From: Luzula sylvatica | Taxonomy: Eukaryota > Streptophyta > Magnoliopsida > Poales > Juncaceae | NCBI GenBank assembly: GCA_946800325.1 | Contig: OX326957.1 | Coordinates: 54,617,798-54,681,797 of the forward strand | DNA length: 64,000 bases | Reading direction: 5' to 3' | In this document: positions 11,701 to 23,139 of the stretch, piece after piece | How positions within the stretch are numbered: position 1 is the stretch's first letter | Layout: each line of letters starts with the position of its first letter | Notes under the pieces: generated by a model | What the model was told of the DNA's origin: nothing | Database searches by the model: none | What the model saw: the letters and a program-made list of their open reading frames with translations, nothing else | Program-made: the position numbers and the translations under genes

Positions 11701-12658
11701 AAAATTTACGTTGCTGATGATGGAAATCTGTTAAGATAATGGATCATCCATTAAGAGATAATGGATGATCCGTTTAGGTTTTGTGAAATTATTCAATTTA
11801 GTCCATTGTGTTTTATTATTTTCGTTTTAGGTTAGAAAATATATAAACGAGTTTGTAATCGTTTTGAATTCATTAAGCAAGAAATAATTTCTCTCTCCTC
11901 TCACAAAATCTTTCAATATCTATGTTGCTGAGCTGAAATCTCTTCATTTTTCGAGAAAGCCGGATCTCGAAAAATGAAAAGATTTCTCCTTTGCAACACA
12001 CAAATAGATTTATGCATCCTGAGGCAACAATCTTACACGAATGAATCAATTTATGAAATCTTATGTTCATGAATACTCTTGTTCAAACGACTAATTTGTT
12101 TGCAAAGTATAAGATGTCAAACGACTAATCTTCGGTTTTGGTATTTAGATAGCAGAAGAAACGGCTGTACAACAATCACTAAGGTCATGAATTAATTTTG
12201 TTTTCGTAAAAAAAGACTGCAATACTCTTGTCTGATTGTTCGATTTCAGTGTTGAAAGAATACATTGTGTATCCAAGCCCAAACTCACAAAAATTGTTCT
12301 CATGAAAAACTATTGGACACATGAATGATGAGTGTATTCCAAAAATATCTGCAATGGTATCTAAAGTGTGTAATTTGCTTCGGTGACACTTATCAATATC
12401 GATATTAAAACAATCCAATATACAAAGGCAATATTATCAAGACTGAAAAACGTACGATTCTATTATTTATCAATTTCAATACTAAATAAGTACAATACAC
12501 AAATAACAGCAAACTAATATGACAGTATTTAGTTCTTGTCAAAAGAAAAAAAAAGTGTACATAATAACCGGAATGCATGAAATAATGAGATTGTCATGAA
12601 AAATGATGCGCATGCAAATAATGGATATATCCAAGTTTGTATTAATGAGTAAAATTAT
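11700..12658. other. No gene seen; contains a hairpin
   Basis: AT-rich non-coding sequence. The only structure noted is the hairpin at 11935-11986, listed separately. Confidence 0.4.
11935..11986. other. Strong imperfect hairpin
   Basis: A 22-nt arm (11935-11956) pairs with 11965-11986 with one mismatch around an 8-nt loop (AAGCCGGA). Weaker pairing extends outwards (GTTGC...GAGCTGAAATC against the reverse complement of GATTTCTCCTTTGCAAC). It could be a miRNA-like foldback or the centre of a small MITE; there is no evidence of expression. Confidence 0.45.
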
Positions 12659-14073
12659 GCACTAAAAGTACCTTTTGGCAGCAGAAAAGAGAAAACGGCA
12701 CTAGATGTTCCTTTTGGTAGCAACAAAGAGAAAATTGCACTAGTGGTTTCTTTTGGCAGCGAAAAGGAGAAAAGGACACAAAAACATACTTAATGGCAGC
12801 GAAAAATGAAAAGAGACTAACAGATTTCTTTGGCAGCGAAAAGGTTAAAAGGCACTAATACTTCATTATTGACAGCCCAAAAGGGGGACAGCATTTAAAC
12901 TTGTTATTAGCAGCGAAAAATGAAAATGAAAAATGCACTAAAACTTATTTATTGGCAGCAAAAACTGAATGACGCTAAAACTTTACTTTGTCAGCGAAAA
13001 TGGGAAATGGCACTAAAACTTATTTATGTCAACGAAAAATAGAAATTATCACTAAACCTTCAGAATCGGTGGCGAAAAGAGAAAGGCACTAAAAGCTTCT
13101 TTTGGCAGCGAAAAGGGAAAATGGCACTAAAACATAATCTTTGGCAACGAAATAGGATAGGCACTAAAAGTTTTCTTTAGCAGCCAAAAATTAAAATGCA
13201 CTTGATCATTGTTTTTGGCAGTTAAAAAAGACGGCACTAAAATTTTTTTTGCCATCTAAAAAAGAAAAATAGCACATAAAACTTGTTCTTCGCAACCAAA
13301 AATTGAAAAATGCACTAAATGTTTCTTTTAGCAGCGAATTTTATAGATCGGCACTAACGTTCATAATTAGCAGGGAAAATAGAAAAGGCACTAAAAGTAA
13401 CTTTTGGCAGCCAAAAAGAGCAAATGGCACTAGAAGTTTCATTGGCAGCGAAAAAGAGAATTGTTCAGCAAATGTTCCTTCGGCAGCGAAAAGGATAAAA
13501 CGGCACTAAAACATAATTAATGGCAGCGAAAAATCAAACGACACCAAATAATTTCTTCGGCAGCGAAAAGGATAAGGCACTAAAACTTATTTTTGGCAGC
13601 GAAAAGGATAAAAGGCACTTAAACTTATTTTTGCCAGCGAAAAAACGAAAATTGCACTAATACTTATTTTTGGCAGCAAAAAGCGAAAGACTAAAAGATT
13701 TCTTTGGCAGAGAAAAGGGGAAAATGGCACTAAACTTATTTTGTAATTGAAACATAGAAATTAGCATTAAAACTTAAAAATTGGTAGCGAATTGAAAAAG
13801 GTCACTAAAAACTTCTTTTGGCAGCGAAAAAGAGAAAATGGCACTAAACGTGTATTTTGGCAGCCAAAAAGTGATAAGGCACTAAAACATATTTTTTGGC
13901 AGGGGAAAAAAATGGCACTAAAAGTTTTTATTAGCAGCCAAAGATAGAAAAGGCACTAAAACTAAGTTTTTGGCAGTTAAAATAGAAAGACACTAATAGT
14001 TTTCTTTGGCAGCGAAAAGGTTAAAGGCACTAATATTTCATTTTTGACAGCCAAAAAGGGGAACTGCATTTAA
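12659..14073. repeat. Degenerate minisatellite, about 33 copies of a ~43-bp unit
   Basis: A consensus of the form GGCACTAAAA.CTT.TTTTGGCAGCGAAAAG.GAAAA recurs throughout with substitutions and small indels. Unit anchors are GGCACTAAAA and GGCAGCGAAAA. Open frames across it are short and not conserved between units, so it is not coding. The array ends about 35 bp before the hAT-like end at 14110. Confidence 0.85.
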
Positions 14074-14118
14074 ACTTAGAGCAGTGATGTATACCCCCCT
14101 GTTATATGATAGAGGTGG

Positions 14119-14640
14119 CAATCGGGCGGGTCGGGTCGGGTTCGGGTCGGGTCATTTCGGGTTCGGGTCGTTTCGGTTTGCGGGTCATTCGGGTCATCGG
14201 GTCATTCGGGTCGCGGGTCGTTCGGGTTTCGGGTCGTTCGGGTTCGGGTTGTTTCGGGTTTCGGGTCGTTCGGATCCGGGTCGTTTCGGTTTTCGGGTCA
14301 TTCGGGTTCGGGTCGTTTCGGTTTTCGGGTCATTCGGTTCCGGGTCGTTTCGGTTTTCGGGTCGTTCGGTTTCGGGTCGTTTCGGTTTTCGGGTCGTTCG
14401 GTTCCGGGTCGTTTCGGTTTTCGGGTTGTTCGGTTTATGGTCGTTTCGGTTTCGGGTCGTTCGATACCTGATCGTTTCGATTTTCGGGTCGTTCGGTTCC
14501 GAATCGTTCTGATTTTCGGGTCATCGGTTCCGAATCGTTCGATTCCGAATCGTTCGATTCCGAATCGTTCGATTCCGAATCGTTTCAATTTTCGTGTCAT
14601 TGGTTTTGGGTCGTTTCAATTTTTGTTCTTTCGGGTACGG
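14119..14640 (+). repeat. TCGGGT-type subterminal tandem array, left
   Basis: Dozens of short units such as TCGGGTCGTTTCGGTTT and TCGGGTCATTCGGG, passing into TCGTTCGATTCCGAA at the right. Frames translating as G/S/F/R-rich peptides (GSGRFGFR) are artefacts of the repeat. Confidence 0.85.
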
Positions 14641-14649
14641 ATTACAGGT

Positions 14650-16375
14650 TAATAAATAAACAGCGGATTTTTCAAAAGACTGAATTTATATTTGGAATTA
14701 TTTTTTATGAAAAAAATAAACAGTATATTTTTGATGACAATTAATGTCATTAAAAAAAAAATACATTGAAATATCATAAATCTATTAAATATTTTGAATA
14801 TATGATATTAAAATTATATTAATGATAGTTATTAAACATATTATAATTAAGATTATACATAGAAATATCAAATATACCTAACATAAAAAAATATATAATA
14901 ACTCCAAAATTATTTCCCTCCAAAATATTTCGTTACTTTCCCTCCTCTTTTAATTTCTCATTTGTTTTAGTTTAACTTTTAATATTTCCTTAGTTTCCCC
15001 TCTCTTATTATTTCTCACTTTTCAGTTAATTAAATTTTGTTAATTAATTTTCAGTTAATTAATTTTTCATAAGGGAGATTTTCAAAAGGGAGATTTTAAT
15101 TTAACTTTCAAAATTAAGACATACATGATTCGAACACTTCTCAAGTTCCCAAATCAAAAGGATGATTTTCAGTTAATTAATTTTTGTTCATATTTCTACA
15201 AATATGAAAAAATAATTTAGGTTATTGTTTTCAAAAGGAAATAAATAATTAGTATTTCTACAAATAAATAATTTAGGATATTTAAAAGTTACAACGGAAG
15301 AAGATGTTCAAGATCCTATTGAAGTAGGAATATATCCAATAAATTAAATATTTAATGTTTATGATAAATAAATATTTCATAATTAAAAATTTGAAATGTC
15401 CTATGTATATATTTTTTAATATGTGTCCATGCGATATGATGAATGTCATCTTTATCTAAATGACATTGAATATCAATTAGGATATATGTGATAATATTTA
15501 CATTCTAAATTTAATGAAAAAATAATTAGATGTCCCATGCAAAAAAAAAAAAAAAAAAAAAAAATTCATTTAATTCTATTTTTCAAAAATAATGGATTCA
15601 TTTTTTTTTTAAATGGATTATTTTTGGTTTTAAAAAAAATGCATTCATTATTATTTATTTTTCGAATTTTTTTTGTTGTTGAATCAATACATTTTTTTTT
15701 CCTAATTACATTTTTTCCTAATTTAAATATTTTATGTTTATTATAAATAAAATTTTCATAATTAAAAATTTGAAATGTCATATTTATTTGAATGACATTG
15801 AATATCAATTGGTATATGTGATAATATTTCCATTTTAAATTTAATGAAAAAATAATTAGATGTCCCATGCAAAAAAAGAAGAAGAGAATGAATCTATTTT
15901 TTATGTAATATGTTATGATATAAATATAATACGATATAAAAATAATATGTCATGATATAAATATAATACATTATGATATAAATATAATGTGTTATAATAT
16001 TTGTATATAATACGTTATGATATAAATATAATACGATATAAAAATAATAGAGTTGACTCTATTTTTATATAAATTATGCGTAGGATTTCTGATATTAAAA
16101 TATCTATACATGAATAAAGTAGGTGCATGATTTGAAATGTGTTAAAATATCTGTGATGCTGAAATTATTATTCTAAGGTTTTTCAATTATCTGACTTGCT
16201 AATTATTATTTATTGATTTTAAATGTGTTAATGAAGTAACTAAATTGTGTGATACTGAAATAAGGAGGGAAAGTAAAATTTCCCAAATTTAAAGGCCGCC
16301 AAAATTTACAAAAATACTGAACCCTAGCCTCATGTCTCCCCGCCCTTTTATTTCTCTTTTTCTATTTCTCTCTTG
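14650..16375. repeat. AT-rich interval with a direct duplication and poly-A run
   Basis: No gene. A segment ending in TGAAAAAATAATTAGATG followed by TCCCATGC and poly-A occurs at about 15460-15560 and again at about 15785-15880. Related TTGAAATGTC segments precede both. Short ATATAAATATAATACG repeats occupy 15910-16060. Confidence 0.6.
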
Positions 16376-18789
16376 GGGGTGTTTGGGACACCGGATTTTG
16401 GGGTGGAATTGGGAAATAGTTTCCAGGAAAACATAATTCAGTGTTTGGTTATAACTTGGAAGTGGAATCTATGTTTGCAGGTATCTTCTTCTTCAATGTA
16501 AGCCAGCAAAAGTTAACTCCCCAAAAACCTAGAGCGCCAATTTGCCGCAAAATATTAAGGCGCCAAAACTTTGCCGCTTAGAATCTCTCTCTTGCTATCT
16601 CTCTCCTTTCTCTCCCCCTCTCACTCGAAATGCATAACAAGGTATCTAGAGAGTGAATTTTGTCAGCGATTTCTACCATGTCATGCAGTGATTCTTTGTT
16701 GTTCAAGCAAAATCGACTTTGTTGTTCAAGTGATTCTTCTAATCTTGCTATCTTATTTTTCTGGTCCACCTGATTTCCACTATCTCGAGCTCTCCTTTGT
16801 CTCGATTCTTTCTTCTGATAACAAGGTAAAGCATATACATTTTTGGGTACTTATCTTTGTATGAAAATATGTTCAAATTTGTTGGATTTTTAGAGTACAA
16901 TTTTCCAAATCTGTTCAATTCTTTCTTCTGAGTAGTACAATTGATTGTGAAGTACAGTATCGAGAAGTATTAGTTAGCTCGTGAACACTCTATCTGATAG
17001 TTAATGTACTGGTATTGATAATATATTGCTTAATGTACTGGCATTGATAATATGTTGGTTTTATCCGGTATTAATTATGCATTGGTTATTTACATTATTG
17101 ACCCTCTATCACTTATAGTTCTCTTCAGTATAATTGGACATTATGTACTGGTATTGATGATAGTATTGATTATTTCATCTCCAGTATTGATTAGCACATC
17201 TCGATAATGATGATTATAGTTCTAATTTTGTTTGTTTTGTTCTTAAATAGATGGAATTTGAAGGTACGTCAAGCCAAAATAATTCAAGAAAAAATGCTCA
17301 TTGGACTCAAAGAATGACGGGATATCTTCTCAAGTATTTGGCTGAAGCCGCGAGAAATAATTTAAAAGGAGATAGAGGTTTCAAGAGTACGATTATACAT
17401 GCTGCATGTAAAGAACTCAATAAGGAATTTAATCTTAATTTCGTGGATGCACACATCAATAATCATATCAAGAGTCATAAAAAAAATTGGCGTGCGATCC
17501 AATATCTTAAGAACATGAGTGGTGTTCATTTTGACGATGCAACTAAAACGATTGTAATGGGCCAAGAGGAAGCAACTACCTTAATTGAGGTAATGTTCTT
17601 TTACTCAATATTTTTAATTAAAAGAATATTTCATGTTAGTACTTACAATATATTATACATTATGTTAGAAAAATTCGGGTGCGGGAAAGTGGATAAATAA
17701 GCCGATTCTATGGTATGATGAGATGGAGTTAGCTTGTGGAAATGATATGGCCAATGGAAACGGTTCTAAGACGGGACGCTCCTCGCTTGACGTCCCCTAT
17801 GACGGCTCCACTTCCCCCGTCATAGAGGTTTCACATGATGGCAGTCCGCATGATGCGGTCAATTTAGATGATGTTGAAGAGGAACCAAGGACCCCAATCT
17901 CCAACTCGACTACTTCAGGATCGAAAAAAAGAAAAAGAGCTATGGATGATTTGACTAATTATTTTGGAGATCTCGTAAAAGCTATTAGCAAGCCCAAGTC
18001 TCATCAAATTTCGCCGAACATGTGGGAAGAACTAAAGAAGTTATCCGATTCGTACACAAAGCCGCAATTGCAATCTGCTCTCCATCATTTTTTGATGAAC
18101 GAGACTCTTGGTGCATGTTTCATTGCCTTTAATAGAGAAGAAAGAATGCAAATGATCGATCAATTTTTACTTCATAGTGGAGCAGGAGGCGGTGCAAGTT
18201 TTCCTTGGAATTAAGTAATTTAGGATGTAAAAATATGTTGTTATTGCTTTACTTTTTGGTCGTAGTAATTATTTTGGTAAGTATATATATTTTGGAGAGT
18301 AAATTGAAAGTTTTAGTTTACTTTTGATGTCGTATTAATTTGTAGGAACACTATTATATTACTTATGTTTGAAACTTGGTGCTTAAATTTCCTCTCTGAT
18401 AAGTTTTGATACTTTCAACACTAGTTAATGACTCCCATAATTATATTTTTACACACTTAACAACAAAATTTAGTAACTATTTAATGTCCAGTTAATGACT
18501 ACTCTGAAAATTTTAGTTTGATGTCTTCTCTGCAAGTTAAATCTCACAATTTATTCATCCAACACTTAACAACATAATTATTATTGCATGCCTACTAGTT
18601 TATTTAGTTTTATATTTTCAATAATGAAATTCTAGAATTTTTCTGACCAACCAAACAAAGAATTATACTTTCCAGCATCTTATAATTCGGACATCCAAAC
18701 AAACTGTGGAATTACTAATTCCAGAACTTTTTTCTCCTCCACCTTATAATCCAATTCCACTCTACTAATTCCGCTTGCCAAACGGCCCC
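16376..18789 (+). mobile_element. PIF/Harbinger-type element with MYB-like gene, no transposase
   Basis: The left end GGGGTGTTTGG (after TTG at 16373-16375) pairs with the right end, whose reverse complement is AGGGGCCGTTTGGC, next to TTA at 18790-18792. The target duplication is imperfect (TTG against TTA). GGGNNGTTTGG ends, a 3-bp TTA/TAA-type target and a MYB/SANT-like gene inside fit the PIF/Harbinger superfamily. No DDE transposase frame is seen between the ends. A relic of the same right end lies at 59510-59755. Confidence 0.7.
17251..18214 (+). CDS. MYB/SANT-like DNA-binding protein of a PIF/Harbinger element, intact
   Basis: Two exons join in frame: 17251-17589 (113 codons) and 17669-18214 (182 codons with the stop), giving 294 residues. 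The intron has a GT donor after ...TTAATTGAG and a TTAG acceptor. Residues about 17-105 resemble the Myb/SANT-like domain (Myb_DNA-bind_3) of PIF/Harbinger ORF1 and of plant proteins derived from it: W..R.......L.EAARNN..G, then KEFNLNF, HIKSHKKNWRAI and SGVHFDDATKTI. The middle is Ser/Thr/Asp-rich with a basic patch SKKRKRA, a likely nuclear signal. The C-terminus is probably helical. In this superfamily the protein helps the transposase reach the nucleus and bind ends. No stops or frameshifts are present although the partner transposase is missing. Alternative: a domesticated or still-functional trans-acting copy. Confidence 0.8.
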
Positions 18790-18792
18790 TTA

Positions 18793-18952
18793 TCCTCTCT
18801 CTCTCTCTCTGTGAACAGGTCCGAAGTTTCTAAACCCTAGCCGCATCGTAAGATCGGAGCGAGGTTTCTCTGTTTTGTTGATTATGAGGTACGGACATTT
18901 TCTCCTCATATCGGAGCGTTCTCTCTCAGATCGGAGGTCTAGTAAGATCTCC

Positions 18953-19033
<81 letters not shown>

Positions 19034-19347
19034 ATTGGAACTGAGCTTGTCTTACCACTCGGCTTCTTGACTTAAGTGGCTTCTATCGTGTAAGGAATCT
19101 ATCTCTATCTCTCTCATTAGTCTGAAGAGTTATTTTGGTTGTCGATTTCGAATCCAACTGGATAGTCTTTTCTTATGAATCAATCTTTGATTAAACTATT
19201 AATTTTACGTTTCATGTAAACCAATAATAACTCACATAAGCTGTCCTCATTTGGCGTTAAGTGAATTTCTATGTGCAATGGCACTTTAGTAATTTATAAA
19301 TCAAGGCCTCTACATGTTCGATGAAATGCTTACTTTCTTTTTTGACA
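18793..19347 (+). other. 5' leader-like sequence with long (TC)n tract
   Basis: A CT-rich leader (TTTCTAAACCCTAGCC near 18828) and a (TC)n microsatellite at about 18953-19030 precede the cysteine-synthase-like exon. It is plausibly a captured 5' UTR and first intron of that gene. The Ser-Leu repeat frame through the microsatellite is an artefact. Confidence 0.4.
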
Positions 19348-19535
19348 GGAAACATATTCTGAAATCGATCTGCAGTTGATTGGTAACAGATCGTTGGTAT
19401 ATCTGAACAAGGTCACAAAACGATCTGTTGCTCGTGTTGCTGCCAAACTTGAGAGGATGGAGCCATGCTTCTGTATCAAAGACAGGATCACATATAGTAT
19501 GATTGTCAATGCCGAAGAAAAATGGGTTGATTGCT
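19348..19535 (+). pseudogene. Cysteine synthase (O-acetylserine (thiol)lyase) exon fragment
   Basis: After an acceptor (TTTGACAG at about 19341-19348) the frame reads [20 protein letters not shown], continuing [20 protein letters not shown] and [20 protein letters not shown]. This matches the N-terminal block of plant OAS-TL (consensus ..ELIGNTPLVYLN.V..., AAKLEMMEPCSSVKDRI, DAE.KG). The lysine of the PLP-binding S-x-K-D-R motif is kept, but the residues just before it (usually Ser-Ser) are changed to Phe-Cys. The normal start and the remaining exons are missing: the frame stops at 19551 and the next exon-like piece belongs to another gene. It is a gene relic, probably captured by a transposon. 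Confidence 0.75.
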
Positions 19536-19617
19536 CTAGCCTTAGAACTAATTAATATAACAAATTCACTTTCTTAGTTTCTTATTTTTACAAAGTCAAT
19601 TTGGGTTTGGTTTTTAC

Positions 19618-20000
19618 AGATATTGGCGGCTACTGATATTGGATGGATTGCACGAAGACCTGAAACGAGTGAAAAAAGCCTATTTCAAATCCAATTACTG
19701 GCAAACAGCCTGATGCTGAGATGGCGGATGATCAAAGGCTCAACCATTTAGCTCGCAACAACTCTGTCATCACCGACTATTTCCAAGTATACTCACTCCA
19801 AATATTCCTCGTACTTCAATAAGAACATTTATGATATTTTTTGAATTTTGTGTAGGATCAATATAAGTCGACGTTAGTGTGGCCAACTTGGAACAATGTA
19901 TCGATCACCTTCCATGTACCTGTCATTGTCAATTCCTTCTTCGAGTACCAGATTTATTACTGTGAGGAAGTATATTATATTTTCAATTAAATCGAGCCCT
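19618..20000 (+). pseudogene. Ubiquitin-specific protease (UBP) fragment, frameshifted
   Basis: The first piece (about 19637-19700) reads LDGLHEDLKRVKKAYF, the conserved UBP segment after the catalytic Cys box. After a frameshift the frame gives KQPDAEMADDQRLNHLARNN and SVITDYFQ. After an intron-like gap (acceptor about 19857) it gives DQYKSTLVWPTWNNVSITF, then a further frame change gives PSMYLSLSIPSSSTRFITV. The order matches plant UBPs (...ARNDSVIVD..QGQYKSTLVCP.C...S.TFDP.MYLSLPLPS). Both zinc-ligand-like cysteines of the CPxC motif are Trp here. The catalytic Cys and His boxes are absent. It is clearly non-functional and lies directly downstream of the cysteine-synthase piece. Confidence 0.75.
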
Positions 20001-21354
20001 CCTTTGCAAGGTAATTGCAGGTATATTAAATTTGCAAAGTTATGGGTTTGTACAACTAAATTTAATTACAGGGATACATTTGCAAAGTTATGGGTTTCGT
20101 AGACGATGCAAGAAATTCCAAGGAAATCGCGTCATGGAACCTAACGAGAGTGCTCAAAAGCTTGTTATCCAAGGTTTGATTTATATTTTTCTTGATTCGC
20201 TACTTTTCTGATACTGTGCGAGTTTGCCAGTTTTTTTCTATATTCTCAAACACTAATTTCCTAATTCTTTATTCAGTGCGGCTCGAACTCTCGAACTCTC
20301 CAATTCTTTTGTCGAGGTTACTGTGTTGGAATCGAGAAACCATCTCCATCAAAATATTTCTTCCATGTTTCATTTTGTGGTCAGAAAATTATATAAAATG
20401 AAATTCATTTTAATTAAATGATTTTAATATTTAGATTGGAGAAATACCGTAAGGGCTACCCAAATTTAATACCCCAGAAGAATTTGATCATGCAAAATCA
20501 TTAATTACAGGCCTTGCCAATTTGGTACATTTACAAATTAGTCCATTCATTTTATAAAATGTTGCATATCTTATTTTTATTTTGCAGAATTACAAAGATA
20601 TTTTCGTAATTGTACTTTTATTTATTTATGTAGTTGTGATGTATATAGACTCGAGTGCACTTCAAGATTTGCATCAAGAATACCGAAATCGGGCTTTTGA
20701 ATAGAGAAGAAGATCCTAATGAAGATGAACATGATGCAAGATGATAATTTAATATTATTTTTCTTTTGTTTTATGAAGATGTTACATGTATGTTATTTTT
20801 GTAGTACTCGAGTTAGTGTCGCTAACATTAAACGATAATTTGTATCTGGAGATATTTTTGTTTTATTTAAATGGCGAAAATTTTATTTTCATATTTTATT
20901 AATTAATATTATAATATATGTTGTTTTAAGGGACTAAAAGATTCTCGTCACGGTAGTACAATATTCAGGAATTAAATTTTGTCACAGAGAGAACCATTTA
21001 GATATCAATATCATTCACAAAAGAATACATTCAAGGATTGACATTTGTCACATTAATACATATTTGGAGACAACAGATAGTCACAGAAACAACGTAACAA
21101 GAACAAAATTTAGCTAAATATAATATATATTCAGAAACAAAATTTAGTCATAGAACAACAATAATTGGGAACTACAAAAAATATGTGATATATTATTTAG
21201 TCACAAAATTTAGTCACAAAATTTAGTCACAAAACAACAATATATATTCAAGTATTCAAAAAAGTATGTGATATATTATTTTTTTGAATACTTTATTTAA
21301 TATCAATTATTACAAGAAAATTATATAGAAAAACAAAAATTTCATGCAAAGCAT
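20000..21354 (+). other. Exon-like remnants of unknown origin, then AT-rich spacer
   Basis: A short frame at 20082-20174 (MGFVDDARNSKEIASWNL...) followed by a GT site, and a terminal frame near 20650-20735 ending ...REEDPNEDEHDAR, look exon-like but match nothing I can name. From about 20950 the sequence is AT-rich with repeated ATTTAGTCACA motifs (about 21137-21236). No gene. Confidence 0.3.
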
Positions 21355-21379
21355 TTGCAAGTATCTCGAATTCCAGATC

Positions 21380-21700
21380 GTTTAAGTTTCGGGTCATTCG
21401 GGTTCGGGTCGATTTCGGATTCGGGTCATTCGGGTTCGGGTCGATTTCGGGTTCGGGTCATTCGGGTTCGGGTCGATTTCGGGTTCGGGTCATTCGGGTT
21501 CGGGTCGATTTCGGGTCATTCGGGTTCGGGCCGATTTCGGATTCGGGTCATTCGGTTTCGGGTCGATTTCGGGTTCGGGTCATTCGGGTTCGGTTCGGTT
21601 TCGGGTTCGGGCCGTTGACTATTCAACATTTTTCGGGTCGGGTCGGGTCGGGTTCGGGTTCGGGCGGGTCGGGTCATTTTTTCGGGTCAGGTCATTTTTT
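21380..21700 (+). repeat. TCGGGT-type subterminal tandem array, right
   Basis: Units such as TCGGGTCATTCGGGTTCGGG recur in the same orientation as the left array. The array ends 10 bp before the candidate tip at 21710. Confidence 0.8.
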
Positions 21701-21710
21701 GCAAGCTCTA

Positions 21711-22790
21711 GTACTAAATCATATGCAAATCTGACGTGGCAAACTATAAAAATAGTATTATGTTTGTAAAATATTATAGTAGGATTAATTAGACAAATAA
21801 AAAATCATAATTACCTTTGAAAGACCGAGAGATGTTTGTGATTGTTTTTTACCAGTATTGTACCCTTATTTATCATCACGAATCATATTATTTAAGAAAA
21901 AATAAATATCACGGTAAATATAATATTTAAATGTTAAATCATAAAAAAATTAAAAAATGTGCCTATTAAAAGTATTTCATATTTTATAAAATGATATATC
22001 CAAAAATATTTTAAAGTATAAGTATGATTTGAGAAAATCAATTCATCATTAAATCTTTTAAAATCATACTTATTTTAGAAAAATTATGTGCCTACTAAAA
22101 TATTTTACATTTTATGAAATCATATTTATTTTAAAATATTTTACATTTTATAAAATGATATATCTAAAAGTATTTTATTTTGTAAATAAAAAACATATTT
22201 TCCAAATGAATATTATATTTACGTACAAGTATGATATTTTCATTTTTTTTTAATATAACAAATTAATCATGTTTTAAAATTATCAGATATTAATAATGTT
22301 TATGAGTATGATATTTTATTGTGTTAATATAACAAATTAATAATGTTTCAATATTCGCAAATATTCGGAAATATTTAAAAATAATATATAATATTTTTGT
22401 CATTTTTTATAAAATTTATAAATATTATTTATATTATCAAATATAAATAAATATGATTTTTGAGGTTTAATAGTGAAACATATTTTTTAAAAATCATACT
22501 TATACTTATACTTATAAAATTTAAACATGCCCTTTTATAAATATGAAACATTTTTAATAGGCAAACATTTCTCAAGAAAATATATAATTTTTTAAGATAT
22601 AAGATTTAAATATTATATTTATTGTAATATATTTTTTTAAATCAATATGAATCTTGATGATAAACAAAAGTACAATATGGGTGATGTAGTGATTAAAAAC
22701 AATTACAAACATATCTCGACAATTTCAAAACTTTCATATCTCTTTTGATAATTATGATTCTACATTGGACTAAACAAAAATTTCCCGGAA
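21711..22790. other. AT-rich intergenic, no gene seen
   Basis: Very AT-rich, with scattered repeats of AAAATATTTTACATTTTA type. No coding block or recognisable element boundary. Confidence 0.5.
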
Positions 22791-23139
22791 CATTTTCTTA
22801 TATTTATTTGGTCTTCGATTCATGTTCAAATCAACAAAAGTCACCATAATGACAAAAAAAGAAGCAACTAAATTTGTGGTTGTGGCTCCTCTGAATAGAC
22901 GACTGATCAGTGACTCATTCATTGGCCATAAAACCAACTCGTTTTATTTTGTTTTCACGAAGACGGCAAGAAAGCATCGAAGTTTAAAAAAAAAAAATCA
23001 ACCAAATTTGTGGCTCCTCTGAATAAACGACTGATCAGCGACTCATTCATTGGCCATAAAACCAACTCGTTTTATTTTGTTTTCACGAAGACGGTAAGAA
23101 AGCATCGAAGTTAAAAAAAAAAAAAAAAAACCTTTTTTT

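Larger units (their letters stand above)
14110..21710. mobile_element. Putative large hAT-like element carrying gene fragments
   Basis: The left tip TAGAGGTGGCAA (14110) is mirrored by the right tip, whose reverse complement is TAGAGCTTGCAA (ending 21710). Both flanks carry arrays of TCGGGT-type repeats in the same orientation (14120-14640 and 21380-21700), as do the two hAT elements with perfect target duplications at 31181 and 53530. The flanking 8-mers (TTATATGA and GTACTAAA) do not match, so the two ends may belong to different elements. The interior holds a PIF/Harbinger element and pieces of two unrelated host genes. Confidence 0.45.

Noticed and set aside
12659..14073. CRISPR-like repeat array
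   Set aside because: Repeats are degenerate and the spacers are not unique fixed-length sequences; the genomic context is plant.
14084..14652. G/S/F/R-rich open frames over the TCGGGT array (and at 21355-21618)
   Set aside because: Open frames on both strands follow from the short repeat; no start context or conservation.
18875..19075. Frame with a long Ser-Leu repeat
   Set aside because: It is a translation of a (TC)n microsatellite.
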